A DNA stretch of 64,000 bases, taken from the NCBI RefSeq assembly GCF_025755255.1, contig NZ_JALIEB010000002.1, forward strand, positions 349,282-413,281, written 5' to 3'. Below, one piece after another: positions 1 to 8,769 of this stretch. Positions within the stretch are counted from its first letter, which is position 1. Every line of letters begins with the position of its first letter. The notes under the pieces are model-generated. The model saw only the letters and a list, made by a program, of their open reading frames with translations, was not told the DNA's origin and did no database searches. Source of the DNA: Roseobacter sinensis (GTDB lineage: Bacteria; Pseudomonadota; Alphaproteobacteria; Rhodobacterales; Rhodobacteraceae). Position numbers and translations under genes: made by a program.

Positions 1-135
1 GCCGCGTGCCTCCGCGACAGAGAGCCCGTCGCGGTGTATCTCCATGAGAACGGCGGGCGCCGGCGTGCTGCCGTGAAACGCGTCGATGACGGCACGCGGA
101 GCGGCTTGCAGGGCGCTGAGGTCGAAAACAGGCAT
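1..135 (-). CDS. N-terminal fragment of an unidentified protein
   Basis: Reading leftward from an ATG at 135, 45 codons stay open to the window edge (starts MPVFDLSALQAAPRAVIDAF). An AAGGA ribosome binding site lies seven bases upstream of the ATG, which is the main reason to accept the frame. I do not recognise the family; no signal peptide or membrane segment is visible in this piece. The 3' part lies outside the window. Confidence 0.5.
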   Translation of the reverse strand, partial: MPVFDLSALQAAPRAVIDAFHGSTPAPAVLMEIHRDGLSVAEARG

Positions 136-800
136 GATAGGATCCTTGATCATTGCAAAAGTCAGCGGGCGGATGGCCCGGTGACGCATCTGCCTCAACC
201 CGGCCGCCTTGGCGTCCGGCTGGATCGGTCAGGACACATCAGAACAGAGGAGCGGCGGATCGCCCTGGCCCGGAGGACAGACACCTCCGCTGCCGAGTGC
301 GCAACCACAGGGTCTCGCGAACGGCAGCGTGGGGCCACCTCGCTGTAGGGCGGGCACCAACCGGGCTGACGCCTGCCGGATCCACCGGACCTGCGCGCGC
401 GCCCTGCGGGGCCGCTCCGCATCTCCCTGGCTGGGTCGCGATGCGCTCGACTGGATGATCATCTGGACGCTGCTGTCCGAGGATCAGGCCGCACAGGCGG
501 ATGCGTGCGGCAGAGAAGACACAATCGTTGGGCGCTCGGAAACGAGAGGGCGAGGATCCCGCCGAAGCCGCGCGCCATGCCGACATCCGCTCGCCCCGAA
601 CAGAGCCATGGACGATCGGGTTACAGCCGACAGTCGAACAGCTCCCGAAAGGCCTTCAGGTCGACACACGGTCGACCTTGACCGAACGCGTTGCAGCTCT
701 TCACCGTATGGTGCGTGATGCTGAGGCCCCCGACAAGGCAGTGCAGGAGAGGCTGCCGCGCTTCCGCGGCCTGCGGCGCGACAGATGGGCTGGGTGGCGA
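136..800. other. Long stretch without a credible intact gene
   Basis: About 660 bases between the partial gene and the RTX gene. All open frames here are Arg/Pro/Ala-rich translations typical of noncoding GC-rich DNA and none has a convincing ribosome binding site. The only protein-like text is the minus-strand segment 621-800 listed separately. The first bases on the minus strand (136-160) would hold the leader of the partial gene at 1-135. Confidence 0.5.
621..800 (-). pseudogene. Possible C-terminal gene remnant, unidentified
   Basis: On the minus strand a frame ending in TAA at 621 reads protein-like text (VGGLSITHHTVKSCNAFGQG, then RPCVDLKAFRELFDCRL). It has no start codon before it reaches the G/C hairpin at 801-844. 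Composition is unlike the surrounding noise frames. It could be the tail of a gene whose 5' part was lost, perhaps at a rearrangement. I could not identify the family. Confidence 0.25.
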
Positions 801-844
801 GCCTGCCGGGGGGGGGGGGGGGGGGCCCCCCCCCCCCCGCAGGC
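801..844 (-). terminator. Extreme G/C palindrome after the RTX gene
   Basis: Eighteen G (808-825) run straight into thirteen C (826-838), bracketed by GCCTGC (801-806) and GCAGGC (839-844), so the whole is one inverted repeat with a single unpaired C at 807. It starts a few bases past the stop of the minus-strand RTX gene and could act as its terminator stem. It resembles an exaggerated form of the GGGGC-TG-GCCCC hairpins elsewhere in the window. Homopolymers this long are also a typical assembly or sequencing error site. Confidence 0.5.
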
Positions 845-847
845 GCT

Positions 848-3184
848 CTACGCCCAGACCTCATCAACGAAAAACAAGGTGTCTCCAAGCGAGAGGTCGC
901 CCGCCTCCACTGAACGGAAGAGTGCTATTTCATCCCCCCCAACCGTGAGGATCGCATCGGTTCCGATATCGATGACATCGACCTCGTCCTGCGGTTCGAA
1001 CCCGACCAGCTGTACCTGATCCCGGTTGCGGTTGAAGTCCGCGACCACATCGAAGCCGGTCTCGCCAAGCCGGAACAGGAAGACATCCGCGCCGCGACCG
1101 CCGCTCAGGAGGTCGAACCCGTCGCCTCCGGACACAGTATCGCGCCCAGCCCCGCCGGAGACCGTGTCATTGCCGCGATCACCCTCGACGAGATCCGCGC
1201 CGGCACCGCCATCGAGCTCGTCATCATCGCGCCCGCCTGACAGCGTATCACGACCCTGCTCTCCGAAGACCGTATCGCTGCCACGCCCGCCTGACGCCGT
1301 GTCATCGTCACGACCACCATGCACCAGGTCGTCGCCCCGCCCCCCGGCGATCATGTCATCGCCGCGGCCGCCGTAGATCGTGTCGTCATCGCGCCCGCCG
1401 AAGAGGCTGTCATCGCCGAGGCCGCCTTTCAAGAGGTCATCATCACGCCCGCCGCGGAGCGTATCATCGCCCTCGCCGCCGATCAGCGTGTCTTCATCTC
1501 GCTGACCGCGCAGGCTGTCATCGCCCTCGCCGCCATCCAGCAGATCGCCTCCACGACCGCCACCCAGATCGTCATCGCCTGATCCACCTTCGATCTCGTC
1601 ATCGCCACGCCGTCCAACGACCGTATCGTCACCCGCGCCGGCAATGGTAAGCCCGCCGTCGCGGTCCGTGACGATCCTGTCGTCACCGCCCCGGGTGAAC
1701 AGCGCCTCCCAGCGGATCTCGGCATTGGCGGCAACCTTGCGACCGATCTCGAGACCGTTCAAATTGCCGTCCTGAATGTGGATGCCACCGTAGAGCCGCG
1801 AGATACCGGCCTCTTCAGCGGCCTCGGTCAAGGTCTCCCACTGGAGGACCACGGGCGGCCCCTCACCAAAATCCTCGAAAACCAATTCACTGGTCTCGTA
1901 ACGGCCCAGCAGATCGGTGCCCGGAACGCCGTCGAGATCGTAATTGCTGAGCGACGTCCCGTCGTAGTAGGCGTCCGAGCCGACAAAACTCGCGATGGTC
2001 TTGGCCGCAGCCATCGAGAAGGTGGAATGCCCCGAGACATACTCCGGAAACGGCGGCGTTACGAAGGTCACATTCTGGTAGGGCTGCCACTCCTGCCCCA
2101 GGATCGTCTGCGTGCCCTGATTGACCCCGCCCCAGGCCTCGATCTCCTGGTCGTAGAAGAGATCGCGGATCGCCGACTGCGGGCGCACATAGTCATAGGT
2201 GTATTTCGCTTCCCAGGTGGCGATGCCCGCGTCGAACACCGCTGCATTCAGCGCAAAGAACAGCTTGGCATCCTGGTCGATGCCGTGGCCTTCCCGCAAG
2301 GCGATGTCCTGCGCGATCTGGTTCCAGTGACCGGGAGGCGACTCGGTGCGCGGCCCATCGGCCCAGAACTCCGCAATCACCTTCTGCGCGTTGGTCAACC
2401 CCGCAGAGAACTCGACCACCTCGGCAATCTGATCGCGGTAGGCCTGATCGTTCGTGGTCAGCTTGCCGGTGCCATCCACATACTCGGAGAAATGCCCCAG
2501 CTGCGGTGGAGCATCGGGCCGGAACTGGTCACCCGAGGCCAGCGCGAAGCTGTCCACATCACCCCAATGCGGCGTCAGCGCGATCTGGTCCACATAACTG
2601 GAGGGATCGTCGTTATCGACAATCGGCACACCATTGGCATCTGTCGCCGTACCGGTCGGCACGCGCAGGGGTTGCCAATGATTGGGGTCGAAGTCGGGTC
2701 CGCCTGGTGCACGGCCGCTGTCCGGATCGGCGGAGTTTACCGGGGCATATCCGCTGGTATCCGCGAAGTCATTCGCTGCGTTCGAGCCGTCCTCGGCCCG
2801 CGCCGCAAAGACATTCTCAGCCGCAAGTGCGCCCACGCCAGCGGCGGTTCCGGTGCCGGGATCCGCATTCGCTGGGTCAAAGCCCAGCTCCGCCATGAAC
2901 GCATCGAACTTGTCGATCTCGCCGGGGAAGAGCGCGATCAGGGTCGCATAGGCCGCGAAGCTGACCGCTTCGGCCTTGTTGGCGTCGGTGTTGCTCAGCC
3001 CCGTCCGGATTTCCGAGTAGTGCCCGTAAGCATCCGGATCGAAGGCGGCCCAGGCGTCGTACACAGCGGAACTGACCAGATGCAGCTGATAGGTCGTGGC
3101 GGTCGGCTTGGCGCTCCCTTCGCGAATGGCTTCGAGCATCACCTCGTTCCATTGCGCGACAATAGATTGCTGTTGAACATTCAT
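848..3184 (-). CDS. Secreted vanadium-haloperoxidase-like protein with RTX repeats
   Basis: The 778-aa product has an N-terminal vanadium-dependent haloperoxidase / PAP2-type helical domain and a C-terminal RTX repeat block. Phosphate/vanadate-binding features visible are YVRPQSAIRDL near residue 335 and the histidine motif PEYVSGHSTFSMAAAK near 385. Residues ~500-700 hold about eighteen Gly/Asp-rich nonapeptides, many in the form GGRGDD or GGRDDD. A serralysin-type end (DVFLFRLGE, then DVVADFNRNRDQV) follows. There is no N-terminal signal peptide, which fits type I secretion by a C-terminal signal. The start is ATG 3184, with GGAG nine bases upstream; an in-frame TTG at 3190 is less likely. 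A haloperoxidase would make hypohalous acid from halide and peroxide, but an acid phosphatase role cannot be excluded. It is divergent from the regulator at 3552. Confidence 0.85.
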   Translation of the reverse strand: MNVQQQSIVAQWNEVMLEAIREGSAKPTATTYQLHLVSSAVYDAWAAFDPDAYGHYSEIRTGLSNTDANKAEAVSFAAYATLIALFPGEIDKFDAFMAELGFDPANADPGTGTAAGVGALAAENVFAARAEDGSNAANDFADTSGYAPVNSADPDSGRAPGGPDFDPNHWQPLRVPTGTATDANGVPIVDNDDPSSYVDQIALTPHWGDVDSFALASGDQFRPDAPPQLGHFSEYVDGTGKLTTNDQAYRDQIAEVVEFSAGLTNAQKVIAEFWADGPRTESPPGHWNQIAQDIALREGHGIDQDAKLFFALNAAVFDAGIATWEAKYTYDYVRPQSAIRDLFYDQEIEAWGGVNQGTQTILGQEWQPYQNVTFVTPPFPEYVSGHSTFSMAAAKTIASFVGSDAYYDGTSLSNYDLDGVPGTDLLGRYETSELVFEDFGEGPPVVLQWETLTEAAEEAGISRLYGGIHIQDGNLNGLEIGRKVAANAEIRWEALFTRGGDDRIVTDRDGGLTIAGAGDDTVVGRRGDDEIEGGSGDDDLGGGRGGDLLDGGEGDDSLRGQRDEDTLIGGEGDDTLRGGRDDDLLKGGLGDDSLFGGRDDDTIYGGRGDDMIAGGRGDDLVHGGRDDDTASGGRGSDTVFGEQGRDTLSGGRDDDELDGGAGADLVEGDRGNDTVSGGAGRDTVSGGDGFDLLSGGRGADVFLFRLGETGFDVVADFNRNRDQVQLVGFEPQDEVDVIDIGTDAILTVGGDEIALFRSVEAGDLSLGDTLFFVDEVWA

Positions 3185-3551
3185 AATCAATCACTCCATG
3201 CAAAATGCATTGTCTTAAAAAATGGCACAATCCTATATGAGAGCGCCCGGAATCCAAAGAGTTGTCATTGAAATCAAGGGCTTGCTTCAACCACAGATAG
3301 AAAGCCTGCCGATAAACCCGGCACATCCTGCGTCATGCAACGGTCCAAAGGCGCGATGCCGCGCCATTGCCGCCGGATGCGGGCGGCGCCTTGCCTCCTG
3401 TGTGATGCTTTCACTTTCATCACCCCCCAAACTCACTGTTGGACGCGGGCCTCGAAAGGCCCGATTTGGAGGATATCCCGGTCCGTCTTAACCTGCGTGT
3501 TGAGTTAACGTTGATTCCACGTGAAGACGCGGCATGCATTGGGGGCATCAC
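3185..3551. promoter_or_regulatory. Divergent intergenic region, RTX gene / regulator
   Basis: About 365 bases between two divergently transcribed genes, with a noticeably more AT-rich segment near 3185-3310 next to the RTX gene. It must hold promoters for both genes. I see no confident operator, riboswitch or terminator. Confidence 0.45.
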
Positions 3552-5057
3552 ATGCGCAAATGGTCTTTCATTCCATCCGAAAACCGTCTTGAGGCGGAGG
3601 AGGAAGTCGCGCATCTCACGGGAAAGGCCAGCGCGGTTCTGCGTTATCTGCTGCAGAACCAGGGGGCGGTCGTCTCCCGCGATGAAATCCTCAAGGCGAT
3701 CTGGCAGGACGTGCACGTCACACCGGATCTGGTGCGCGAGTACATCTTCGACATTCGCCAGGCCCTTGGCGACGATGCCAGCAACCCGCGCTATATCGAG
3801 ACGATCCGCGGCAAGGGGTTCCGGCTGATCGGCGGCGTCGAGGTCCTGCGCAGCACCACTGACCCGCTCGGCGGCATCCGGCGTCCGCGCATCGCGGTGC
3901 TGCGGCCCGACTGCCTCGAAGGCGGGGCGCGGTGGCAGCGCTTTGCGGATGGTATGGCCGACGAGTTGATCACCGATCTTGCCCGCTTCAGCGATCTGGC
4001 CGTAATCGCACGGATCTCGTCCTTTGCCGCCGACACGTCGAAGTCCATCCTCGATGTGGTGGACCAGCTCAACGCGGATTACGTGGTGGAAAGCAGCCTC
4101 TCGGCCTGGCCGGACCAGCTCAAGGCGCAATTCCAGCTCATCGACGGGCGCAACGGGCTGCACGTCTGGGCCGAGACCATCGAGCGGCCAGTGACGTTGA
4201 TGCCGCAGCTTTCGGGCGACATCGCGCTGACGGTGGCCAATCACATCGGCGGACCTTCAGGCGCCATCGTGCGGGCCGAACAGCGCTATGCGGTGCGCCG
4301 TCCGCTTTCCGAACTCAACGCGTATGAGCACTACGTGATGGCCTGCCATCTGGAGGAACATTATGATCAGGCGTCGATGCAACGCGGCCTGGCGCATGCC
4401 GAGAAGGTCATCGAGCTTGACCCCGAGTTTGCCCGCGGCCATCTGATGCGCTCCATGTTCTGCGACCGCGGCGAGGCCGTCTCAAACGCGCGCAGCCACG
4501 AGGAATGGGTCCAGGAAACCGCCCTTTCCGCCGAGAAGGCGCTGAGCATCGACAGCCGCGACCCTTTGATCCTGTCGGAATGTGCACGCGCCTTCGCCAA
4601 CACCGGCCGCCCGGCCCTGGCCCGCAACGCCGCGGTGCGCGCCGCTGACTTTGCTCAGAACGACTCGCTGGCCGCTCTCAACACCGCGTCCTCGCTGACC
4701 CTCGTGGTCGGCGAGTTCGACCTGGCGGAACAGATGCTGGACACTGCCTTCTCGCTCTGCCCCTTGCCAGCCGCCTTCTATGCATTTGCGCGTGGCCGCA
4801 ACCTGCTCTTTTCAGGCCGCTACGCGGAGGCGGAGGCGGTGGCGGAGACCGGCCCTGACTACGAATCCACCTACGTGATCCGCCTGTTGTCGCAGGCCCT
4901 GCAGAACAAGACCGACGCTGCACGAGAGACGCTCCAGGTGCTGCGGGCCAAATACCCGCATTTCGACTTCGACGCATACCCCAAGAACATGGGGATGGTG
5001 GCTGAGCCGACCCTGGAGGTCTACCACGAGGCGGTGGCGCGGCTTGGCCTCGATTGA
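3552..5057 (+). CDS. CadC-like winged-helix regulator with TolB-like and TPR domains
   Basis: 501 aa. Residues ~1-100 form an OmpR/PhoB-type winged helix (SRDEILKAIWQDVHVTPDLV, then YIETIRGKGFRL). Residues ~115-230 match the TolB-like/adenylate-cyclase-associated domain (FADGMADELITDLARFSDLA). The rest is helical TPR-like repeats. No membrane segment is seen, so unlike CadC itself it appears cytoplasmic. ATG 3552 is preferred over ATG 3534 because GGGGG lies six bases upstream. Its divergent position suggests control of the RTX haloperoxidase gene, an inference from context only. Confidence 0.8.
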   Translation: MRKWSFIPSENRLEAEEEVAHLTGKASAVLRYLLQNQGAVVSRDEILKAIWQDVHVTPDLVREYIFDIRQALGDDASNPRYIETIRGKGFRLIGGVEVLRSTTDPLGGIRRPRIAVLRPDCLEGGARWQRFADGMADELITDLARFSDLAVIARISSFAADTSKSILDVVDQLNADYVVESSLSAWPDQLKAQFQLIDGRNGLHVWAETIERPVTLMPQLSGDIALTVANHIGGPSGAIVRAEQRYAVRRPLSELNAYEHYVMACHLEEHYDQASMQRGLAHAEKVIELDPEFARGHLMRSMFCDRGEAVSNARSHEEWVQETALSAEKALSIDSRDPLILSECARAFANTGRPALARNAAVRAADFAQNDSLAALNTASSLTLVVGEFDLAEQMLDTAFSLCPLPAAFYAFARGRNLLFSGRYAEAEAVAETGPDYESTYVIRLLSQALQNKTDAARETLQVLRAKYPHFDFDAYPKNMGMVAEPTLEVYHEAVARLGLD

Positions 5058-5061
5058 ACGC

Positions 5062-5721
5062 TTAGCGGAGCGGCTCGATCAGTTGCACGGGGCCGGCCTT
5101 CAGCAGCAGCAGATCGGCCCAGAACCAAAGCAGAAAACAAAAGATCATCATCGTCGGCAGTGCAATCTCCGACAGCGTGCCGTTGCTGTCGGACAGCGTC
5201 AGCGCAAGCGCCGCGATGGAGGGCCCCCGGCTGATGATCACGGCCATGCGGAAGCCTCTGTCGAGCAATGTCTGGCCCGGGACAGAAACGGTGGGCAGCA
5301 CCGCCGTGCCCAGCTTGCCCCCCGCCAGGAGCACCCCGGCCAGCAGCGCCAGCGCCGTATCGCCCAGCCAGACAAGCGCGACGGTGAGCATGATCGCCGC
5401 GATGCCCGCCAGCAGATCGCCCAATTGAACAAGGCGCGGTTGCGGCTGCGCAGCGTCACGCCAGGCGCGGTCATAGAAGACACCGGAAACAAGGAAGAGC
5501 CCCATCGCCCCGCTCAGCCAAAGCGCACCCGGGCTGCCCGCGAAATGCGCGGCAAGGGCCGCACCGACGCCCATATCGACACGCAAGTGCACAAGCGGCA
5601 TGACTGCGCCCGACACCAGCGCAAGCAGATTGCCGATGTTGTAGAGCGCACCGGGCCCCGGTGATCGGATCAAGCCCGCTGACCTCTGGCCAAAGGATGA
5701 TTTGTCCACATTGCTGCACAA
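5062..5721 (-). CDS. Polytopic membrane protein of unknown function
   Basis: About 219 aa with six or so hydrophobic segments (for example LLALVSGAVMPLVHLRVDMG, ALWLSGAMGLFLVSGVF, ALALLAGVLLAG, MMIFCFLLWFWADLLLL). No catalytic or transport motif is recognised. A TTG at 5721 is the preferred start because GGAGG lies just upstream; reading from TTG 5736 would add five residues. It converges tail to tail with the regulator, leaving four bases between the stops. Confidence 0.6.
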   Translation of the reverse strand: MCSNVDKSSFGQRSAGLIRSPGPGALYNIGNLLALVSGAVMPLVHLRVDMGVGAALAAHFAGSPGALWLSGAMGLFLVSGVFYDRAWRDAAQPQPRLVQLGDLLAGIAAIMLTVALVWLGDTALALLAGVLLAGGKLGTAVLPTVSVPGQTLLDRGFRMAVIISRGPSIAALALTLSDSNGTLSEIALPTMMIFCFLLWFWADLLLLKAGPVQLIEPLR

Positions 5722-5871
5722 GGCTCCACCCTCCAAAATAACTTGCTAAAAAAGGTGCGCCGCCCGGCTGGACAGCGCAGGTCAGAGCCTACCGCCGACG
5801 CCGCAGGGCTTTTTGATGAGTTTTCGTTGAGTCTGTGAGGCTTTCGCCAAATCAAAGGCTTGGGCGAAGCC

Positions 5872-6354
5872 TCAGACGTGATCAGCCCGCAGCCACGTGG
5901 CCAGATAGCGCTCGGGCTTCGGCGTAGCTCCCATCATCGTCTCCCGCCAGGTGGCCTGCTCCGCCTCGATGATCGCCAGCTCCCAGACACAGCCCACCAC
6001 CGGGCGATGCGCCGTGTCCATCGGCTCTGCCGCCTCGTAGAGCTGGCGATAAATGTGCTGGCAGAGGACCGAGCCCTGCACCCACCACTGCGCCGCAATC
6101 GAGATCCCCCAGTCTCCCGGATGGATGATTACAAAGCCGAGATCGTTGCTGTCGCCCATCTCGGCGACCCGGGCGCAGACCTCCTCGGCCAGAAACCGCT
6201 CCGCCCGCGCCCGCATCCCGGCGGTCACCTCCTTGCCCGGCGCGGCCAAGCCGTAAACCTTCACACGCAGCGCGCCCACCTCCGCCACCCCGTGGCGGGT
6301 CACGGCGCGCGGCGGATAGACCTCTCGGGGGTGATCGCCGTCAGGCTGGCTCAT
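5872..6354 (-). CDS. Conserved hypothetical protein
   Basis: 160 aa, soluble, rich in acidic and aromatic residues (DLGFVIIHPGDWGISIAAQW). I do not recognise a domain. Its ATG overlaps the stop of the cardiolipin synthase gene in an ATGA arrangement, so it is translationally coupled as the last gene of a three-gene minus-strand operon (EEP nuclease, cls, this gene). Confidence 0.7.
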   Translation of the reverse strand: MSQPDGDHPREVYPPRAVTRHGVAEVGALRVKVYGLAAPGKEVTAGMRARAERFLAEEVCARVAEMGDSNDLGFVIIHPGDWGISIAAQWWVQGSVLCQHIYRQLYEAAEPMDTAHRPVVGCVWELAIIEAEQATWRETMMGATPKPERYLATWLRADHV

Positions 6355-7784
6355 AGCACGGGTCCGATGGTTGCAATCACATTGTGCCAGATGCGCTCAT
6401 GCCGCGGCCAGGTGAGCACCTCGGCGTGGCGCACCGGGTCAGACCGCGCGATGTAACTTTGCTGCCGCGCCCGCAGATCGCAGGTGATCGCGGCATCCTG
6501 CAACAGCATATTGTTCTCGTAATTCAGATCGAAGCTGCGCTGATCGAGGTTGGACGAGCCGACAACACTGACCTGCCCGTCGATGGTCAGGGTCTTGGCA
6601 TGCAACAGCCCGTCCCGGAACTCATGGATGCGGCACCCGGACGACAAAAGCTTGCGGTAGTAGCTGCGGCTGGCCGCCGCCACGACCCAGCTGTCATTGC
6701 GCTTCGGAAAGATCAGGCTGACCGCCACACCGCGATAGGCGGCGGCGCACAGCGCTTCCAACACCGTCGCGTCGGGCACGAAATAGGGCGTGGAGAGGAT
6801 CAGCTCTTCCTGCGCGCTGGCGAAGAGGCCCGAAAAGAGCTGTGGGGTCGCGCCCCGGCGCTCCGTCGGGCCGTCCCCCATGACCTGCGCCGGGAACCCG
6901 CCGGCGACGGACTCGGCGCGCAGCGGCAGCGTCTCGAACTGCTCGCCGGTGGCTTGCAGCCAATCGCTGAGGAACAGGATCTCGTTCTGCGCGACCACAG
7001 GGCCCTTGAGGCGCAACATCACGTCGACCCAAGGCGCGTATTTCGCCTTGATGCGGAATTCGGGGTCTGCCGCATTCTGGCTGCCGCAATAGGTGATGGT
7101 GCCATCGATCACCGTGATCTTGCGGTGGTTGCGCAAATCGAGCCGGCTGGTCAGCACCGTGCGGACCGGATTTTTCAGCGGCAGGGCAACCGCGCAGCGC
7201 ACCCCGGCCTCTTCCATGCGCTGCCACAGCTCCGAGCGGACCAGCCCGCGCGAGCCCAGGCCGTCCGCCATCGCGCGGCAGACCACGCCGCGCTCGGCTG
7301 CGCGGATCAGGGCGTCGGCAATCGCCGTGCCGGTCGCGTCGGTGAGCCAGATGTAGTAGAGCACGCTCACCCGCTCGGTCGCCGCATCGATGTCCTCGAC
7401 CAGCCGCGCGGTGGTCTCCGCCTCATCAGCCAGCAGTTCCGCGCAATTGTCCGAGACCGGATGAAAGCCGTTGATCGACGCAGCGTAATGGAAGGCCGGG
7501 CGGTAGACCTCGCCGATCAGCGTGTCGGCCGCATCGGGCGTTCCCATGAAGCCCTGCGCCCGTGCCTTCAGACCGTCGAAGACCGCTTTGTGCCGCTTGT
7601 CGGCACGGTGGCCGATGTCGATCTCGCCGAAGAGAAAGTAGACCGCGCTGCCGAGGTAGGGCAGCAGGTTCAGCACCACGAACCATGCCAAGCGCGCCGG
7701 CGGCGACAGGTCGTCGCGCAGCAGGATGCGCGTTGTGAAGCCCACAACGACAAAGACATGCGCAGCGACGATCAGCCAGATCAT
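6351..7784 (-). CDS. cls: Cardiolipin synthase, phospholipase D superfamily
   Basis: 477 aa. Two N-terminal hydrophobic helices (IWLIVAAHVFVVVGF and LAWFVVLNLLPYLGSAVYFL) precede two PLD half-sites with HxKxxxxD motifs: HRKITVID near residue 220 and HAKTLTID near 394. Each is followed by a G-S-x-N segment (YCGSQN, VVGSSNLDQRS). This is the usual layout and length of bacterial Cls, which condenses two phosphatidylglycerols into cardiolipin at the inner membrane. It is overlapped by four bases at both ends, so it belongs to one operon with its neighbours. Confidence 0.88.
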   Translation of the reverse strand: MIWLIVAAHVFVVVGFTTRILLRDDLSPPARLAWFVVLNLLPYLGSAVYFLFGEIDIGHRADKRHKAVFDGLKARAQGFMGTPDAADTLIGEVYRPAFHYAASINGFHPVSDNCAELLADEAETTARLVEDIDAATERVSVLYYIWLTDATGTAIADALIRAAERGVVCRAMADGLGSRGLVRSELWQRMEEAGVRCAVALPLKNPVRTVLTSRLDLRNHRKITVIDGTITYCGSQNAADPEFRIKAKYAPWVDVMLRLKGPVVAQNEILFLSDWLQATGEQFETLPLRAESVAGGFPAQVMGDGPTERRGATPQLFSGLFASAQEELILSTPYFVPDATVLEALCAAAYRGVAVSLIFPKRNDSWVVAAASRSYYRKLLSSGCRIHEFRDGLLHAKTLTIDGQVSVVGSSNLDQRSFDLNYENNMLLQDAAITCDLRARQQSYIARSDPVRHAEVLTWPRHERIWHNVIATIGPVL

Positions 7785-8464
7785 AACGACGTCACCGCAA
7801 ACTGCACATCCACCACGATGGGCAGATGATCCGACGCGCGGCGCGCCAGGTCAGACCGATGCACATGGGCAGCCACCGGCTCGAGCGCGCCTGCCAGAAC
7901 GAAGCGGTCGAGTGCGGTCACGGGGCGCGCCGCGTGAAAGCTCGGCCCGGGCGAGACCACCTGCGTGCCAGCGTTGAATTCCATCTTGTCGCCGTTCCAC
8001 TCGTTGAAATCCCCCGCGATGATGACCGGGTGATCGCAGCGATCCAGGTAGGCCTGCAGGGCCGTCATCTGCTTGCGCCGGATCGCCCGGGTCAACCCCA
8101 GGTGCACGCCGACCACCTCCAGATCGGGCGGTCCCACGCGCACCGCCACCGCACCCCGCGGCTCGAGCGATGGGATATCGATGCGGGACGTCTCGCGTAC
8201 CGCAAAGCGCTCCCGCATCAGGATCGCATTGCCGTGCCAGCCGTGGCTCAGCGGCCGCGCGGAGACATCGGCAAGCACGTAGCCCAGCTCGCCCTCCAGC
8301 CGGTCGAGCGGCAAAACGCCCTCGCGCGTACCGGTGCGTTTGTCGGCCTCCTGCAGCACCACGACATCGGCGTCGATCTCGGCCAGAACATCGGCTATCC
8401 GCTCAGGATCGCGCCGCCAGTCGAGGCCCACGGCCTTGCGGATGTTGTAGCTTGCAATGCGCAT
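7781..8464 (-). CDS. Endonuclease/exonuclease/phosphatase family protein
   Basis: 227 aa from the ATG at 8464. EEP-fold motifs appear in order: MRIASYNIRKA, VVLQEAD (metal-binding Glu), IIAGDFNEWN (Asp/Asn pair) and RRASDHLPIVVD (C-terminal Asp-His). A longer reading from 8518 adds 18 unconserved residues, and its GAGGG abuts the ATG, so the shorter start is preferred. In other bacteria such genes are often coupled to cls-type genes, as here. The substrate (nucleic acid or phospholipid head group) is not decidable from sequence. Confidence 0.8.
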   Translation of the reverse strand: MRIASYNIRKAVGLDWRRDPERIADVLAEIDADVVVLQEADKRTGTREGVLPLDRLEGELGYVLADVSARPLSHGWHGNAILMRERFAVRETSRIDIPSLEPRGAVAVRVGPPDLEVVGVHLGLTRAIRRKQMTALQAYLDRCDHPVIIAGDFNEWNGDKMEFNAGTQVVSPGPSFHAARPVTALDRFVLAGALEPVAAHVHRSDLARRASDHLPIVVDVQFAVTSL

Positions 8465-8769
8465 CACGCGGCGGTCATCCGGATCGGTCGTGTCCCGCCT
8501 GCTGTGCCCATTTCTCATCCCTCTTTCGTGACGCCAAGTCCCAATCTCATCCGCCGGGCCGGCTTTGGCAAGAGCCGGCGCCGCGTGGATGTCTCTTGGC
8601 CGATCACAGGCGTGCGTGATCCTCGTGCAGGTTCCGTTTCAAGCGGAAACGAGTGCCATGCGACCGCTGCTCGGCGCGACAGGCCAGAGGCCCCGCAGAC
8701 GTCGAACCGGGCAGCCACCCGACCAAAGTCGCATTTCGCCGGGCCGCGTCAGATGTGCAATCATGCCGC
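8465..8769. promoter_or_regulatory. Divergent intergenic region before the NosR-like gene
   Basis: About 305 bases separating the minus-strand operon from the NosR-like gene. One small inverted repeat, CGTTTC-AAGCG-GAAACG (8635-8651), is visible. No strong promoter or known operator could be assigned. Confidence 0.35.

Noticed and set aside
1319-1582. Repetitive plus-strand frame rich in VIA/IAP
   Set aside because: It is the antisense reading of the RTX nonapeptide repeats.
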